Part shown: positions 1-5,993 of the stretch, one piece after another
How the letters are laid out: each line of letters opens with the position of its first letter
Position numbering within the stretch: position 1 is the first letter of the stretch
Source: an uncultured Clostridia bacterium
Lineage (GTDB): Bacteria > Bacillota > Clostridia > TANB77 > CAG-508
Reading direction: 5' to 3'
Length of the DNA stretch: 8,639 bases
Assembly (NCBI GenBank): GCA_944386315.1
Contig: CALXAS010000064.1
Location: forward strand, 1-8,639
Made by a program: the position numbers and the translations under genes
Notes under the pieces: generated by a model
The model's database searches: none
Told to the model about the DNA's origin: nothing
Seen by the model: only the letters and a program-made list of their open reading frames with translations

Positions 1-297
1 TATAACATAGCTTTACAAAAATGGCAAGACAAAAAATAAAAAAATCAACTTATTTGTAAAAAAAAAAGATAAAACGTAAATTCAATGAACTAGCTAGATA
101 ACGAAAAGAATAGAAAAATGTCAAAATATGTCTTGTAACCTGCAATTTATCAATAAAAAGTAAAACAAAATTTTAAGGAGAAAAGACATATTTAAAGCTA
201 ATAAAAGTGTCTAATGAAAGTATAAATAAAATTCGAATTTAATTAATAAGTAAAAAAGAAGCTATGTTTTATAGCTCCTTCAAAAAAGTTTTAATTA
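1..297. other. AT-rich non-coding region
   Basis: No convincing gene is visible. Plus-strand frame 1 is open from base 1 to a TAA at 37-39 and could be the last 12 codons of a gene entering from the left, but that is too short to call. The rest is A-rich with stops in all frames. The only structured element is the minus-strand terminator at 252-278. A perfect palindrome CTAGCTAG lies near position 90 and has no evident role. Confidence 0.6.
252..278 (-). terminator. Rho-independent terminator of the LCP gene
   Basis: Read on the minus strand, an 8-bp stem GGAGCTAT / ATAGCTTC (one G-U pair) closes a 5-nt loop AAAAC and is followed directly by six T residues. It starts 19 bases after the LCP stop codon. 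The plus-strand reading has no U-tract after the hairpin, so it looks one-directional. Confidence 0.75.
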
Positions 298-1401
298 CTA
301 ATTACTATATCCTGTTTTTTGAATAATTTGATTACTAATGCTTTTTACTGTTTCAGATGGTTCATAATTTTCTTCACCAAATAAGTTCTCATGTAATTGT
401 TTTACATTTTCTTCTAGTGTAACAGGAATGCCGTACCATAAATTTAAAGTAATGCCTCTTGTTTCATATGGCCAACCTTCACTATCTGTAACATTGTAAG
501 ATAATAAATCTGGTAATAAAGCAATAATATCATTTTTAGAAATGTTAGTAGAAAGATGAGGTAGTACTGTATCTAGTAAAGAGTTTAACTGTGCTAAATC
601 TAATTTTTTTATTTTTTCAAATACAGCATTTAATACCGTTCTCATACGTTCTGTTCTTTTATAATCTGTATCAATTTTTCTGATTCTAGAGTAAGCAAGT
701 GCTTGGTCACCATTTAAAGTATAAGTGCCTGCACCAGAAATACCAGAAATTTGAGAAGCTTCTGCAGCAGTTACAGTAATGTCTACACCACCAATAGCAT
801 TTACGACGGTTCTTACGGTTTCAAAATTAACGGTAACAAATTCAGAAATATTTAAATCTAAATTTCTATTTAAAGTACTTAATGTTAAACGAGGTCCACC
901 ATAAGCATAAGCGTGTGTAACCTTATCTAAGCCATGTCCCTCAATATCTAAATAAGTATCTCTATATACAGAAAGTAACTTTACGTCTTTTGTATTATTG
1001 TTGATACTAACAATAATAATACAATCACTTCTAGAACCAGTAAAAGTATCATCACGTGTGTCAATACCAAGCAGTGCAATATTACGATACTCGCTTAAAG
1101 ACTCATCCACTTGTGTGTCTACACTAACATCCTCTTTGGTAACATCATTTACATAGTTTAATTTATCCAATTTGTCGTTTACAAACCATAGAGATGTAGC
1201 AATAGCTGTAACTACAAAAATAATAATTAAAATAAGTAAGAATAATAAAATACGCACAAAAATATTTTTCTTCTTCTTTTTCTTTCCATGTTTTTCTCCT
1301 TCGCTAGAAGAAGTTTCTTGCTCTGTAATGGTATTATTTTCTTCTTTTATTTTATTTTCTTCCTGATTGTTGTTCGCAAAGTTTTCTTTATTTTCATTCA
1401 T
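298..1401 (-). CDS. LytR-CpsA-Psr (LCP) family cell-wall glycopolymer ligase
   Basis: LCP proteins transfer undecaprenyl-linked polymers such as wall teichoic acid or capsule onto peptidoglycan outside the membrane. This 367-residue protein has a charged, Asn/Glu-rich cytoplasmic tail with a Lys run at about 40-45, one membrane helix at about 49-71, and an extracellular LCP domain from about residue 105. Visible LCP hallmarks are LLGIDTRDD (about 110-118), GSRSDC (122-127), SVYRDT (144-149), the Asn-Phe-Glu and AIGGVD core (about 192-207), and YSRIRK plus DTDYKRTERMR (237-254). These supply the conserved Asp and Arg residues that bind the pyrophosphate and metal. An ATG two codons upstream (1407) is unlikely as the start, because AAAGGAGGA abuts it; the ATG at 1401 has ideal spacing. 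The gene has its own promoter and terminator. No in-frame CGG codons are present. The polymer substrate cannot be told from sequence. Confidence 0.93.
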   Translation of the reverse strand: MNENKENFANNNQEENKIKEENNTITEQETSSSEGEKHGKKKKKKNIFVRILLFLLILIIIFVVTAIATSLWFVNDKLDKLNYVNDVTKEDVSVDTQVDESLSEYRNIALLGIDTRDDTFTGSRSDCIIIVSINNNTKDVKLLSVYRDTYLDIEGHGLDKVTHAYAYGGPRLTLSTLNRNLDLNISEFVTVNFETVRTVVNAIGGVDITVTAAEASQISGISGAGTYTLNGDQALAYSRIRKIDTDYKRTERMRTVLNAVFEKIKKLDLAQLNSLLDTVLPHLSTNISKNDIIALLPDLLSYNVTDSEGWPYETRGITLNLWYGIPVTLEENVKQLHENLFGEENYEPSETVKSISNQIIQKTGYSN

Positions 1402-1407
1402 AACCAT

Positions 1408-1416
1408 TCCTCCTTT
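1408..1416 (-). promoter_or_regulatory. Ribosome binding site fixing the LCP start
   Basis: The minus strand reads AAAGGAGGA directly against the ATG at 1407-1405, leaving about 1 nt from GGAGG, which is too close for initiation. The ATG at 1401-1399 is 7 nt from GGAGG. The second ATG is therefore the likely start, and the protein begins Met-Asn-Glu-Asn. Confidence 0.75.
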
Positions 1417-1429
1417 GAATTCTTTTTCT

Positions 1430-1457
1430 ATTATACACGAAATTCAAAAAAAGTAAA
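1430..1457 (-). promoter_or_regulatory. Sigma-A-type promoter for the LCP gene
   Basis: On the minus strand, a perfect -10 TATAAT (1435-1430) is preceded by TTTACT (1457-1452; 4 of 6 matches to TTGACA) with a 16-nt spacer. It sits about 30 nt upstream of the LCP start and downstream of the ger operon's last gene. LCP can therefore be transcribed in vegetative cells independently of the sporulation operon. Confidence 0.7.
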
Positions 1458-1483
1458 GTTTTGTAGAAAAATAAAAGAAAAAA

Positions 1484-1663
1484 TTACGTTTGCCATACAA
1501 GGATGTTGCTAGCAATAAGACTAAGTAGAGCAATCACAATGACGCAAGAAGCCCCAAAGTAGTTTTTTTGTTCTTTCCATTCAAAAAGTGCGTAGGGGAT
1601 AGTGCACAAAGTAAAATAGAGGCTAGCAATGAGAAAAACAAAACGATAGATAAAATGAAACAT
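1484..1663 (-). CDS. Small two-helix membrane protein; possible germinant-receptor D-type subunit
   Basis: This is a protein of about 59 residues that is almost entirely two hydrophobic helices (about residues 4-25 and 35-55), joined by a short charged stretch (EWKEQKN). I do not recognise the family from sequence. Its position matters: same strand, about 60 nt after gerC, with no terminator between, so it is most likely the fourth gene of the ger operon. Some Bacillus ger operons carry a fourth gene for a small two-helix D subunit that modulates receptor function, and this protein fits that description in size and topology (inference by analogy). Start choice: AGGAG at 1677-1673 lies 9 nt from the ATG at 1663 and only 3 nt from another in-frame ATG at 1669. 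I prefer 1663, but 1669 is possible. Confidence 0.7.
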   Translation of the reverse strand: MFHFIYRFVFLIASLYFTLCTIPYALFEWKEQKNYFGASCVIVIALLSLIASNILVWQT

Positions 1664-1723
1664 GGTCATCAACTCCTAAAATTTAATCTAAATTAATCTA
1701 AAACTTAACTTAAAATTTAACAT

Positions 1724-2929
1724 TTAACTGGTGGTAATCATAGTACCTGTTTGAATTTCTGCTTCTATATTCACTTGAAAAGTAGCATATTGGTAATTAT
1801 CTAGCCAGTTATAGCTTTCGAATTCTGGCAAGGTAAGGAATAAAGAAACAGCATGTTTTCCAAATCCATTAATATCAGAATGAAAGACCGTGGATGTTTT
1901 ATATAAATATTGTGTTAGTAAATTTTCTAAATGAAAGTTAACAGATTCCGAAATTTTTTCTAATATACTAGTATCTGCATAATTATCATTTTCTGTCATG
2001 GAATAAATAAAGCCTTTTAGTTTTCCGCTTATTGTGATAAAAGGTGTTCCATTGATAATTTCTACTTTAGAGGTAAGATTTCGGTTGTTAATGGAGATAT
2101 CTATTTTTTCATCTTCATTATCCGGATTAGGGACAGAAATTAAAAAGGAATCTACTTGGTTGCGGACAAGTGATAAACATAAGGTTTCTATAGCATTTAA
2201 TTCTCCTACCAATTTATCTTCTTTAAAAACGGCAAGTCCTAAATTTTCAGAACCTTGTTCTCCCACAAAATTTGTTTCCATAGAACGAACATAAAAATCA
2301 TTACCACTTTTAAAGGTTTGGTCTACTTTTCCCGTGCTAACGCCACCCAATATGCCAAAAGGTTCACAAGTATCGCAAACTAATGCGTTATAAAATTCTC
2401 CGATAGTTACATTAGATACATAACCTGTGTATTTGCTGGAATTCGGAAAAACATCATAATATTTTGTTACCAAGCTTTCTAAAATAGGTTCTGTATTTTC
2501 TATATAAGAAAGCGCGGTAGCTTTACTAATAATAATATTTGTACTAGGTCTTAATTGCACATGGTTAATAAAAGTATAAATGAAATCAGAAATTCCTTCT
2601 ACTGCTATTTCTTCTGAAAAGACAATAACCTTGCAATGAGAAAGATTAAGTTCTTTAGAAATATAGGCATTCATTAAATTAATAGCAATATCAATAGACG
2701 AAGCCTCCACACTATTAATAATAGAAGGATTTTGTTCAGAAGACTGACTAGATGTCCCTGTAGTGAATTGGAATGTCACTTTATAAGCTTCTTTTTCTCC
2801 TTTATCAATTCCGATAGCAACAACATAAGCAAGATTATCAATGCTAAGAGAAGTATAAGAAGGAGTAAAAGAAAATACTAGAATAAGAAGTGCAATAATA
2901 ATAAAACCATTTTTAATCCATTTACTCAT
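1724..2929 (-). CDS. gerC: Ger(x)C family spore germination protein (germinant receptor C subunit)
   Basis: GerC subunits sit on the outer face of the spore inner membrane and complete the GerA-GerB-GerC nutrient receptor. This 401-residue protein has the family's normal length. It has an N-terminal hydrophobic segment (about 8-22) and the characteristic opening DNLAYVVAIGIDKG (about 31-44), then an alpha/beta body to the C-terminus. Oddity: family members are normally lipoproteins with an LxxC lipobox just before this motif. Here the corresponding stretch (SFTPSYTSLSI) has no Cys, and the first Cys is near residue 99, so the N-terminus is probably an uncleaved anchor or an ordinary signal peptide. 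The ATG at 2929 is chosen over the upstream GTG at 2938 because that GTG lies inside the Shine-Dalgarno sequence. Its start overlaps the end of gerB by 8 bp, suggesting translational coupling. It has no in-frame CGG. Confidence 0.9.
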   Translation of the reverse strand: MSKWIKNGFIIIALLILVFSFTPSYTSLSIDNLAYVVAIGIDKGEKEAYKVTFQFTTGTSSQSSEQNPSIINSVEASSIDIAINLMNAYISKELNLSHCKVIVFSEEIAVEGISDFIYTFINHVQLRPSTNIIISKATALSYIENTEPILESLVTKYYDVFPNSSKYTGYVSNVTIGEFYNALVCDTCEPFGILGGVSTGKVDQTFKSGNDFYVRSMETNFVGEQGSENLGLAVFKEDKLVGELNAIETLCLSLVRNQVDSFLISVPNPDNEDEKIDISINNRNLTSKVEIINGTPFITISGKLKGFIYSMTENDNYADTSILEKISESVNFHLENLLTQYLYKTSTVFHSDINGFGKHAVSLFLTLPEFESYNWLDNYQYATFQVNIEAEIQTGTMITTS

Positions 2930-4022
2930 GTATTTCACCTACCTTTTTTCTTCTTTTAAAGTTAGCAAGGATGAGAATGAGAATGTTAGAAAATAATACA
3001 AAGCCCCATACGAAATAACGATAAATTGTGTTTTCGTAGAATTTAGAAATAGCATAATTTTCTGGAAATAGGGCAATTGCGAGCATAATGAGTCCTATAC
3101 AAGGAATAAGTATATTGGTGTCTTTTAACAAGGTAATTTTCTGCAAAATATGAACAGAAAATTTCATGACCACACTTAAATAGCAACAAAAAGCAGAAAT
3201 CCAAATTAACAAAAATATGGATTCTAATCTTTGAAAGAAAGTACCAAATTCAATATATCTAGCAGCAGAGAATAACGGCATAATTTCCTCTTCTGTAATG
3301 AAAAAGGAAAACATAAAAAGGATAGTAGCAACAGTAAGTAATAAATAAATGCCAGTAATCATAACAGAGGTGATGGCTATTTTTTTATATTGTTCTGGCT
3401 TTTTTAAAAGAGGTGGTAAAAAATAAAGATAAGCAATACCACCAAAAGCAGAAATATTTCCAATTCCTATTACAAAAGTATTCCAAAAGCCATCCCCTAA
3501 AATAGGATACATTCTTTCAAGGGTAAAATTCCTAAAATTAGCAAGGAATAAAAACACTACACTGACTAATACAATAGGAATGACTAATAGATTTGTTTTT
3601 AAAGTAGCTGTAAAACTAAGACGATTGGCTATACAAATGGCTACAATAAATAAAACAATTAAAAATAGTAAATCTGTGTCAGGGAAGTAAACAATTTTTA
3701 AGCACTCACAAAAGCTTCTTAGTAAAATACTAGAAGAAACAATAAAATAGCTAATAAACAAAATTCCTAATACCTTTTTGAAAAAAGAACCAGCTAAGTA
3801 TTCTGAAATGTCTAACAAATCCATACCAGGAAATTTTTTAAACAAATGAACAATAAAAATAACAAGTAGTAGAGCAAGAATACTAATATAAATAATATTG
3901 ATAACTGTGGCAGATTTCGTAGCAGAAAGTAGAGTTTTGGGAAGAGAAAGCACGGTATGGGTAGCTACAATCGTTAGCAATATCATGATAGCTTCCATGG
4001 TACCTATTTTTGATGTGTGCAT
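2922..4022 (-). CDS. gerB: GerAB/YndE-type spore permease (germinant receptor B subunit)
   Basis: This is an integral membrane protein of 366 residues, the usual length for the spore-permease family, which is related to the APC amino-acid transporters. In spores, B subunits form the germinant-binding membrane part of the receptor. About ten hydrophobic segments are visible, starting with the helix around residues 10-28 (EAIMILLTIVATHTVLSLPK, with the family's broken first helix near the Pro). A conserved loop follows around FGGIAYLYFLPPLLKKPEQYKK (split here by the family's Gly and Pro residues, about 191-212). The C-terminus is short and basic (FKRRKKVGEIHE). It starts at an ATG with AGGAGG (4037-4032) 9 nt upstream, begins 16 nt after the gerA stop, and overlaps gerC by 8 bp. 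It has no CGG trinucleotide on the sense strand. The germinant cannot be predicted. Confidence 0.92.
   Translation of the reverse strand: MHTSKIGTMEAIMILLTIVATHTVLSLPKTLLSATKSATVINIIYISILALLLVIFIVHLFKKFPGMDLLDISEYLAGSFFKKVLGILFISYFIVSSSILLRSFCECLKIVYFPDTDLLFLIVLFIVAICIANRLSFTATLKTNLLVIPIVLVSVVFLFLANFRNFTLERMYPILGDGFWNTFVIGIGNISAFGGIAYLYFLPPLLKKPEQYKKIAITSVMITGIYLLLTVATILFMFSFFITEEEIMPLFSAARYIEFGTFFQRLESIFLLIWISAFCCYLSVVMKFSVHILQKITLLKDTNILIPCIGLIMLAIALFPENYAISKFYENTIYRYFVWGFVLFSNILILILANFKRRKKVGEIHE
2935..2940 (-). promoter_or_regulatory. gerC ribosome binding site (AGGTGA)
   Basis: AGGTGA on the minus strand lies 5 nt before the ATG at 2929. The alternative GTG start at 2938-2936 is embedded in this site, so the ATG is the real start. 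The site is inside the gerB coding region. Confidence 0.65.
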
Positions 4023-4038
4023 AATAAAAAACCTCCTT

Positions 4039-4443
4039 TTAATTTTTATATTTCCATTTCATACTAATATCATCTTGTGCTTTTTCTCTCTTAGGAGAAA
4101 CATACGTAGCTCTATATTCTTGTTTCCAGATAGGAGGAATATAATAGCTGTTTCCTTTCTTTTTCATAGAAGGCGCATAAGGTGCCGTAAAAGGAACGCC
4201 AAAAGATTGAATATTGCATAGGATAGAGACATAAACAAATAATCCTGTGGCAATTCCTAAAAAGCCAGCCATATAACCTAAAAAGATAAAGAGAAAACGG
4301 AAAAATCGTAAGTGAAATCCAAAAGAAAAGTCTGGAATGGCAAAAGAAGAAATACCTGTGATGGCTACTACAATAATTAAAATAGGGCTAACAATACTAG
4401 CATCTACAGCCGCTTGTCCTAACACCAAAGCACCTACAATACC
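4039..4443 (-). CDS. gerA C-terminal segment in the +1 frame
   Basis: Beginning with GGT at 4443, this frame encodes the last 134 residues of GerA: the GIVGALVLGQAAV helix, two further membrane helices and the cytoplasmic tail with TAPYAP. It has no plausible start codon or Shine-Dalgarno sequence of its own (the first candidate is a TTG at 4428, already inside conserved sequence). It should therefore be expressed only as part of the frameshifted gene. Confidence 0.6.
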   Translation of the reverse strand, partial: GIVGALVLGQAAVDASIVSPILIIVVAITGISSFAIPDFSFGFHLRFFRFLFIFLGYMAGFLGIATGLFVYVSILCNIQSFGVPFTAPYAPSMKKKGNSYYIPPIWKQEYRATYVSPKREKAQDDISMKWKYKN

Positions 4444-5731
4444 GAATAGTAGGTCCGATAGGAGAAGGTACTCTAAGACCAGCTTCTCTAATTAACTCAA
4501 AAGAAATTTCCATAATCAAAATTTCAAAAATGATAGGGAAAGGCACATTTTCTCTTGCTCCTAATATAGAAAAGAGCAATTCAGTAGGCAAAATTTCTTG
4601 GTGAAAACTGGTAACGGCAACATATAAACCAGGCAATAGCAAAGTAAAAAAAGCAGCAATACATCGTATAAATCTCAAAAAATTGCCAAAGTAAGGTTTT
4701 AAGTTGGTATCTTCTGGAGAAGACATAAAGTCAATTAGGGTGGCAGGCATAATCATAGCATAAGGAGCACCATTTACAAGTACTACAACACGTCCTTGCA
4801 AAAGATATTTAGTAGCCTTATCCGGTCTTTCAGTAGTAATTACTTCGGGTACACCAATTTGGTTATCATTAATAATTAATTGCTCTAATTGGCCAGAAGA
4901 AAGCAGAGAATCTACACTAATGTTATTTAGTCGAAAACGTACCTCCGCCACTAAATCATCATTAGCAATTTCTTTTACATAGCAAAGTGCACATTTCGTT
5001 TGTGTAATTTCACCTATTTCTACATTTTCTATAATCAAAGACTCATTATTGATAATTCTACGTAATAAAGAAGAGTTAATTCTGATATTTTCTACAAAAG
5101 CTTCGTGAGGACCTTTAATTACAATTTCATTATTAGGTTTATCTACGCTTCTTTGTTGGAAACCTTTTACTTCTATTTGAAAGGCAATAGAAAGTGTATC
5201 TATAAATAAAGCACAGTTTCCAGCATTAACCCCAGAGATAATCTCTTCAAATGTAGAGTTCTGTTTTATATTATTTTGAGGAAGCAAACATTGAGAGATG
5301 TATTCAATCATATTAAAATGTTTTACCCTTCTAACGGTAATATTGTTGGTAACTGCTTCAGAAATAATCCTATCTTGTGTACCTTGATAGGAGTTTGCAT
5401 TATTTCTTAGCATAAGAGGATTTAAAATAAAATCATTAATTAGTTTAGAATCTACCATTCCATCAATAAACAGTAAAAATGCCTTATATTGCCTATTTCT
5501 AGCAGACAGAGTAAATTCACGAATGACAATATCGCTATTAATCATGGTATTGAATTTGGTTTTGATATACTCTAAATTTACATCTAAACTTGTGTAAATG
5601 GCAGTTTTTTGCTTTTTCTCCTCTTCTGGTGCAAGAGGAGTATTGGTAGCATCATCTGGTAGGGTAAAATTGTACGAGGACTTAGGTTTCCACTCCCATT
5701 GATGAAGCAGTTTTTCTATTAATTTTTTCAT
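4039..5731 (-). CDS. gerA: GerA family germinant receptor A subunit, interrupted by a +1 frame change at a CGG codon
   Basis: This is the A subunit of a spore nutrient receptor, located in the spore inner membrane. Joining two frames gives 563 residues, a normal GerA/GerKA length. The N-terminal soluble domain (about 1-345) contains KGPHEAFVEN (206-215) and GRVVVLVNGAPYAMIMPAT (313-331). The C-terminal membrane domain (about 350-505) includes LPTELLFSILGARENVPFP (381-399) and a tail with TAPYAP (515-520). The first frame runs 429 codons to ...PIGPTI, then meets CGG at 4444-4442 and would stop at 4397. Omitting one base there gives GIVGALVLGQAAV, exactly the family consensus, in the frame that ends at 4039. 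No other damage is visible. The start is ATG 5731, with AAGGA 6 nt upstream; a TTG at 5761 is rejected. It is the first gene of the ger operon. This could be a +1 recoded gene, a single-indel pseudogene or an assembly error; I favour recoding because of the second matching case. Confidence 0.88.
4397..5731 (-). CDS. Zero-frame gerA product (truncated A subunit)
   Basis: If the ribosome does not shift at CGG, translation continues for 15 unrelated residues (RYCRCFGV...) and stops at TAG 4399-4397, giving 444 residues. This form keeps the soluble domain and the first membrane helices but loses about 134 residues, including the most conserved GIVGALVLGQAAV helix. Nothing in the extra tail resembles GerA, so I regard it as a by-product and not a functional isoform. 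Confidence 0.5.
   Translation of the reverse strand: MKKLIEKLLHQWEWKPKSSYNFTLPDDATNTPLAPEEEKKQKTAIYTSLDVNLEYIKTKFNTMINSDIVIREFTLSARNRQYKAFLLFIDGMVDSKLINDFILNPLMLRNNANSYQGTQDRIISEAVTNNITVRRVKHFNMIEYISQCLLPQNNIKQNSTFEEIISGVNAGNCALFIDTLSIAFQIEVKGFQQRSVDKPNNEIVIKGPHEAFVENIRINSSLLRRIINNESLIIENVEIGEITQTKCALCYVKEIANDDLVAEVRFRLNNISVDSLLSSGQLEQLIINDNQIGVPEVITTERPDKATKYLLQGRVVVLVNGAPYAMIMPATLIDFMSSPEDTNLKPYFGNFLRFIRCIAAFFTLLLPGLYVAVTSFHQEILPTELLFSILGARENVPFPIIFEILIMEISFELIREAGLRVPSPIGPTIRYCRCFGVRTSGCRC
4441..4447 (-). other. Candidate +1 frameshift site in gerA (ATT CGG T)
   Basis: The sense strand reads ACT ATT CGG TAT in the upstream frame and ATT (C) GGT ATT after a +1 shift. The C at 4444 is the base skipped, although skipping the last T of ATT gives the same peptide. 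The core hexamer TTCGGT is identical to the thioesterase site at 8356-8351. There is no homopolymer and no Shine-Dalgarno-like stimulator just upstream. Confidence 0.6.
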
Positions 5732-5993
5732 AAACTTTCCTTCTTTTTTATCATATAACAATCTTTTTTACTATGTTTTCCCAAAATGTGTTTTTTATAC
5801 AGTTTTTCGTTATTTATTGTGACAATGCGTATACTTTATCAAAACAGAAGAAACATTAATTGGTAACAAGTATATGTGATTTTTTTGTGGAATCTCTTTT
5901 TTTTCTTAAGAAAGTAGTGTAGAATAAAAGAGAAAAGAAAGCATAATATGAAAGGATAAAAAATAATTACTTAAGAAAGGATGGATAATAGAA
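5732..5993. promoter_or_regulatory. Divergent intergenic region between gerA and the kinase gene
   Basis: This 262-bp AT-rich spacer must hold the start of transcription for both flanking genes. Plus strand: TAGAAT at 5920-5925 is a plausible -10 for the kinase, but its -35 region is only a T-run, so the assignment is weak. Minus strand: CATAGTA at 5775-5769 resembles a sigma-G -10, as expected for ger operons, but no -35 at proper spacing was found. Also present are a 10-bp direct repeat CTTAAGAAAG (5905-5914 and 5970-5979), the first copy forming the 12-bp palindrome TTTCTTAAGAAA (5902-5913), and a short inverted repeat ATTGTGACAAT (5816-5826). Confidence 0.45.

Noticed and set aside
1..39. 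Possible last 12 codons of a plus-strand gene (ending in TAA at 37-39)
   Set aside because: The frame is open to the window edge, but this length gives no statistical or family support.
1172..2294. Plus-strand open frames at 1172-1366, 1288-1512 and 2034-2294
   Set aside because: They lie antisense to the LCP gene and gerC, have Phe/Ile-rich or Lys-poor composition typical of reverse reading of AT-rich genes, and lack ribosome binding sites.
3898..4221. Plus-strand open frame across the gerA-gerB junction
   Set aside because: It is antisense to well-supported ger genes, spans their intergenic gap and has no recognisable motif.
4039..5731. gerA as a simple decaying pseudogene
   Set aside because: There is a single event, no other lesions, intact downstream operon partners, and an identical hexamer at a second broken gene. 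A random indel stays possible but is less economical. An assembly error is not excluded without reads.
5769..5830. Sigma-G promoter for the ger operon (CATAGTA at 5775-5769 with GTATA upstream)
   Set aside because: The -10 is acceptable, but the nearest GTATA is about 21 nt away, too far for the usual 17-18 nt spacer. Expected biologically, not shown by the sequence.
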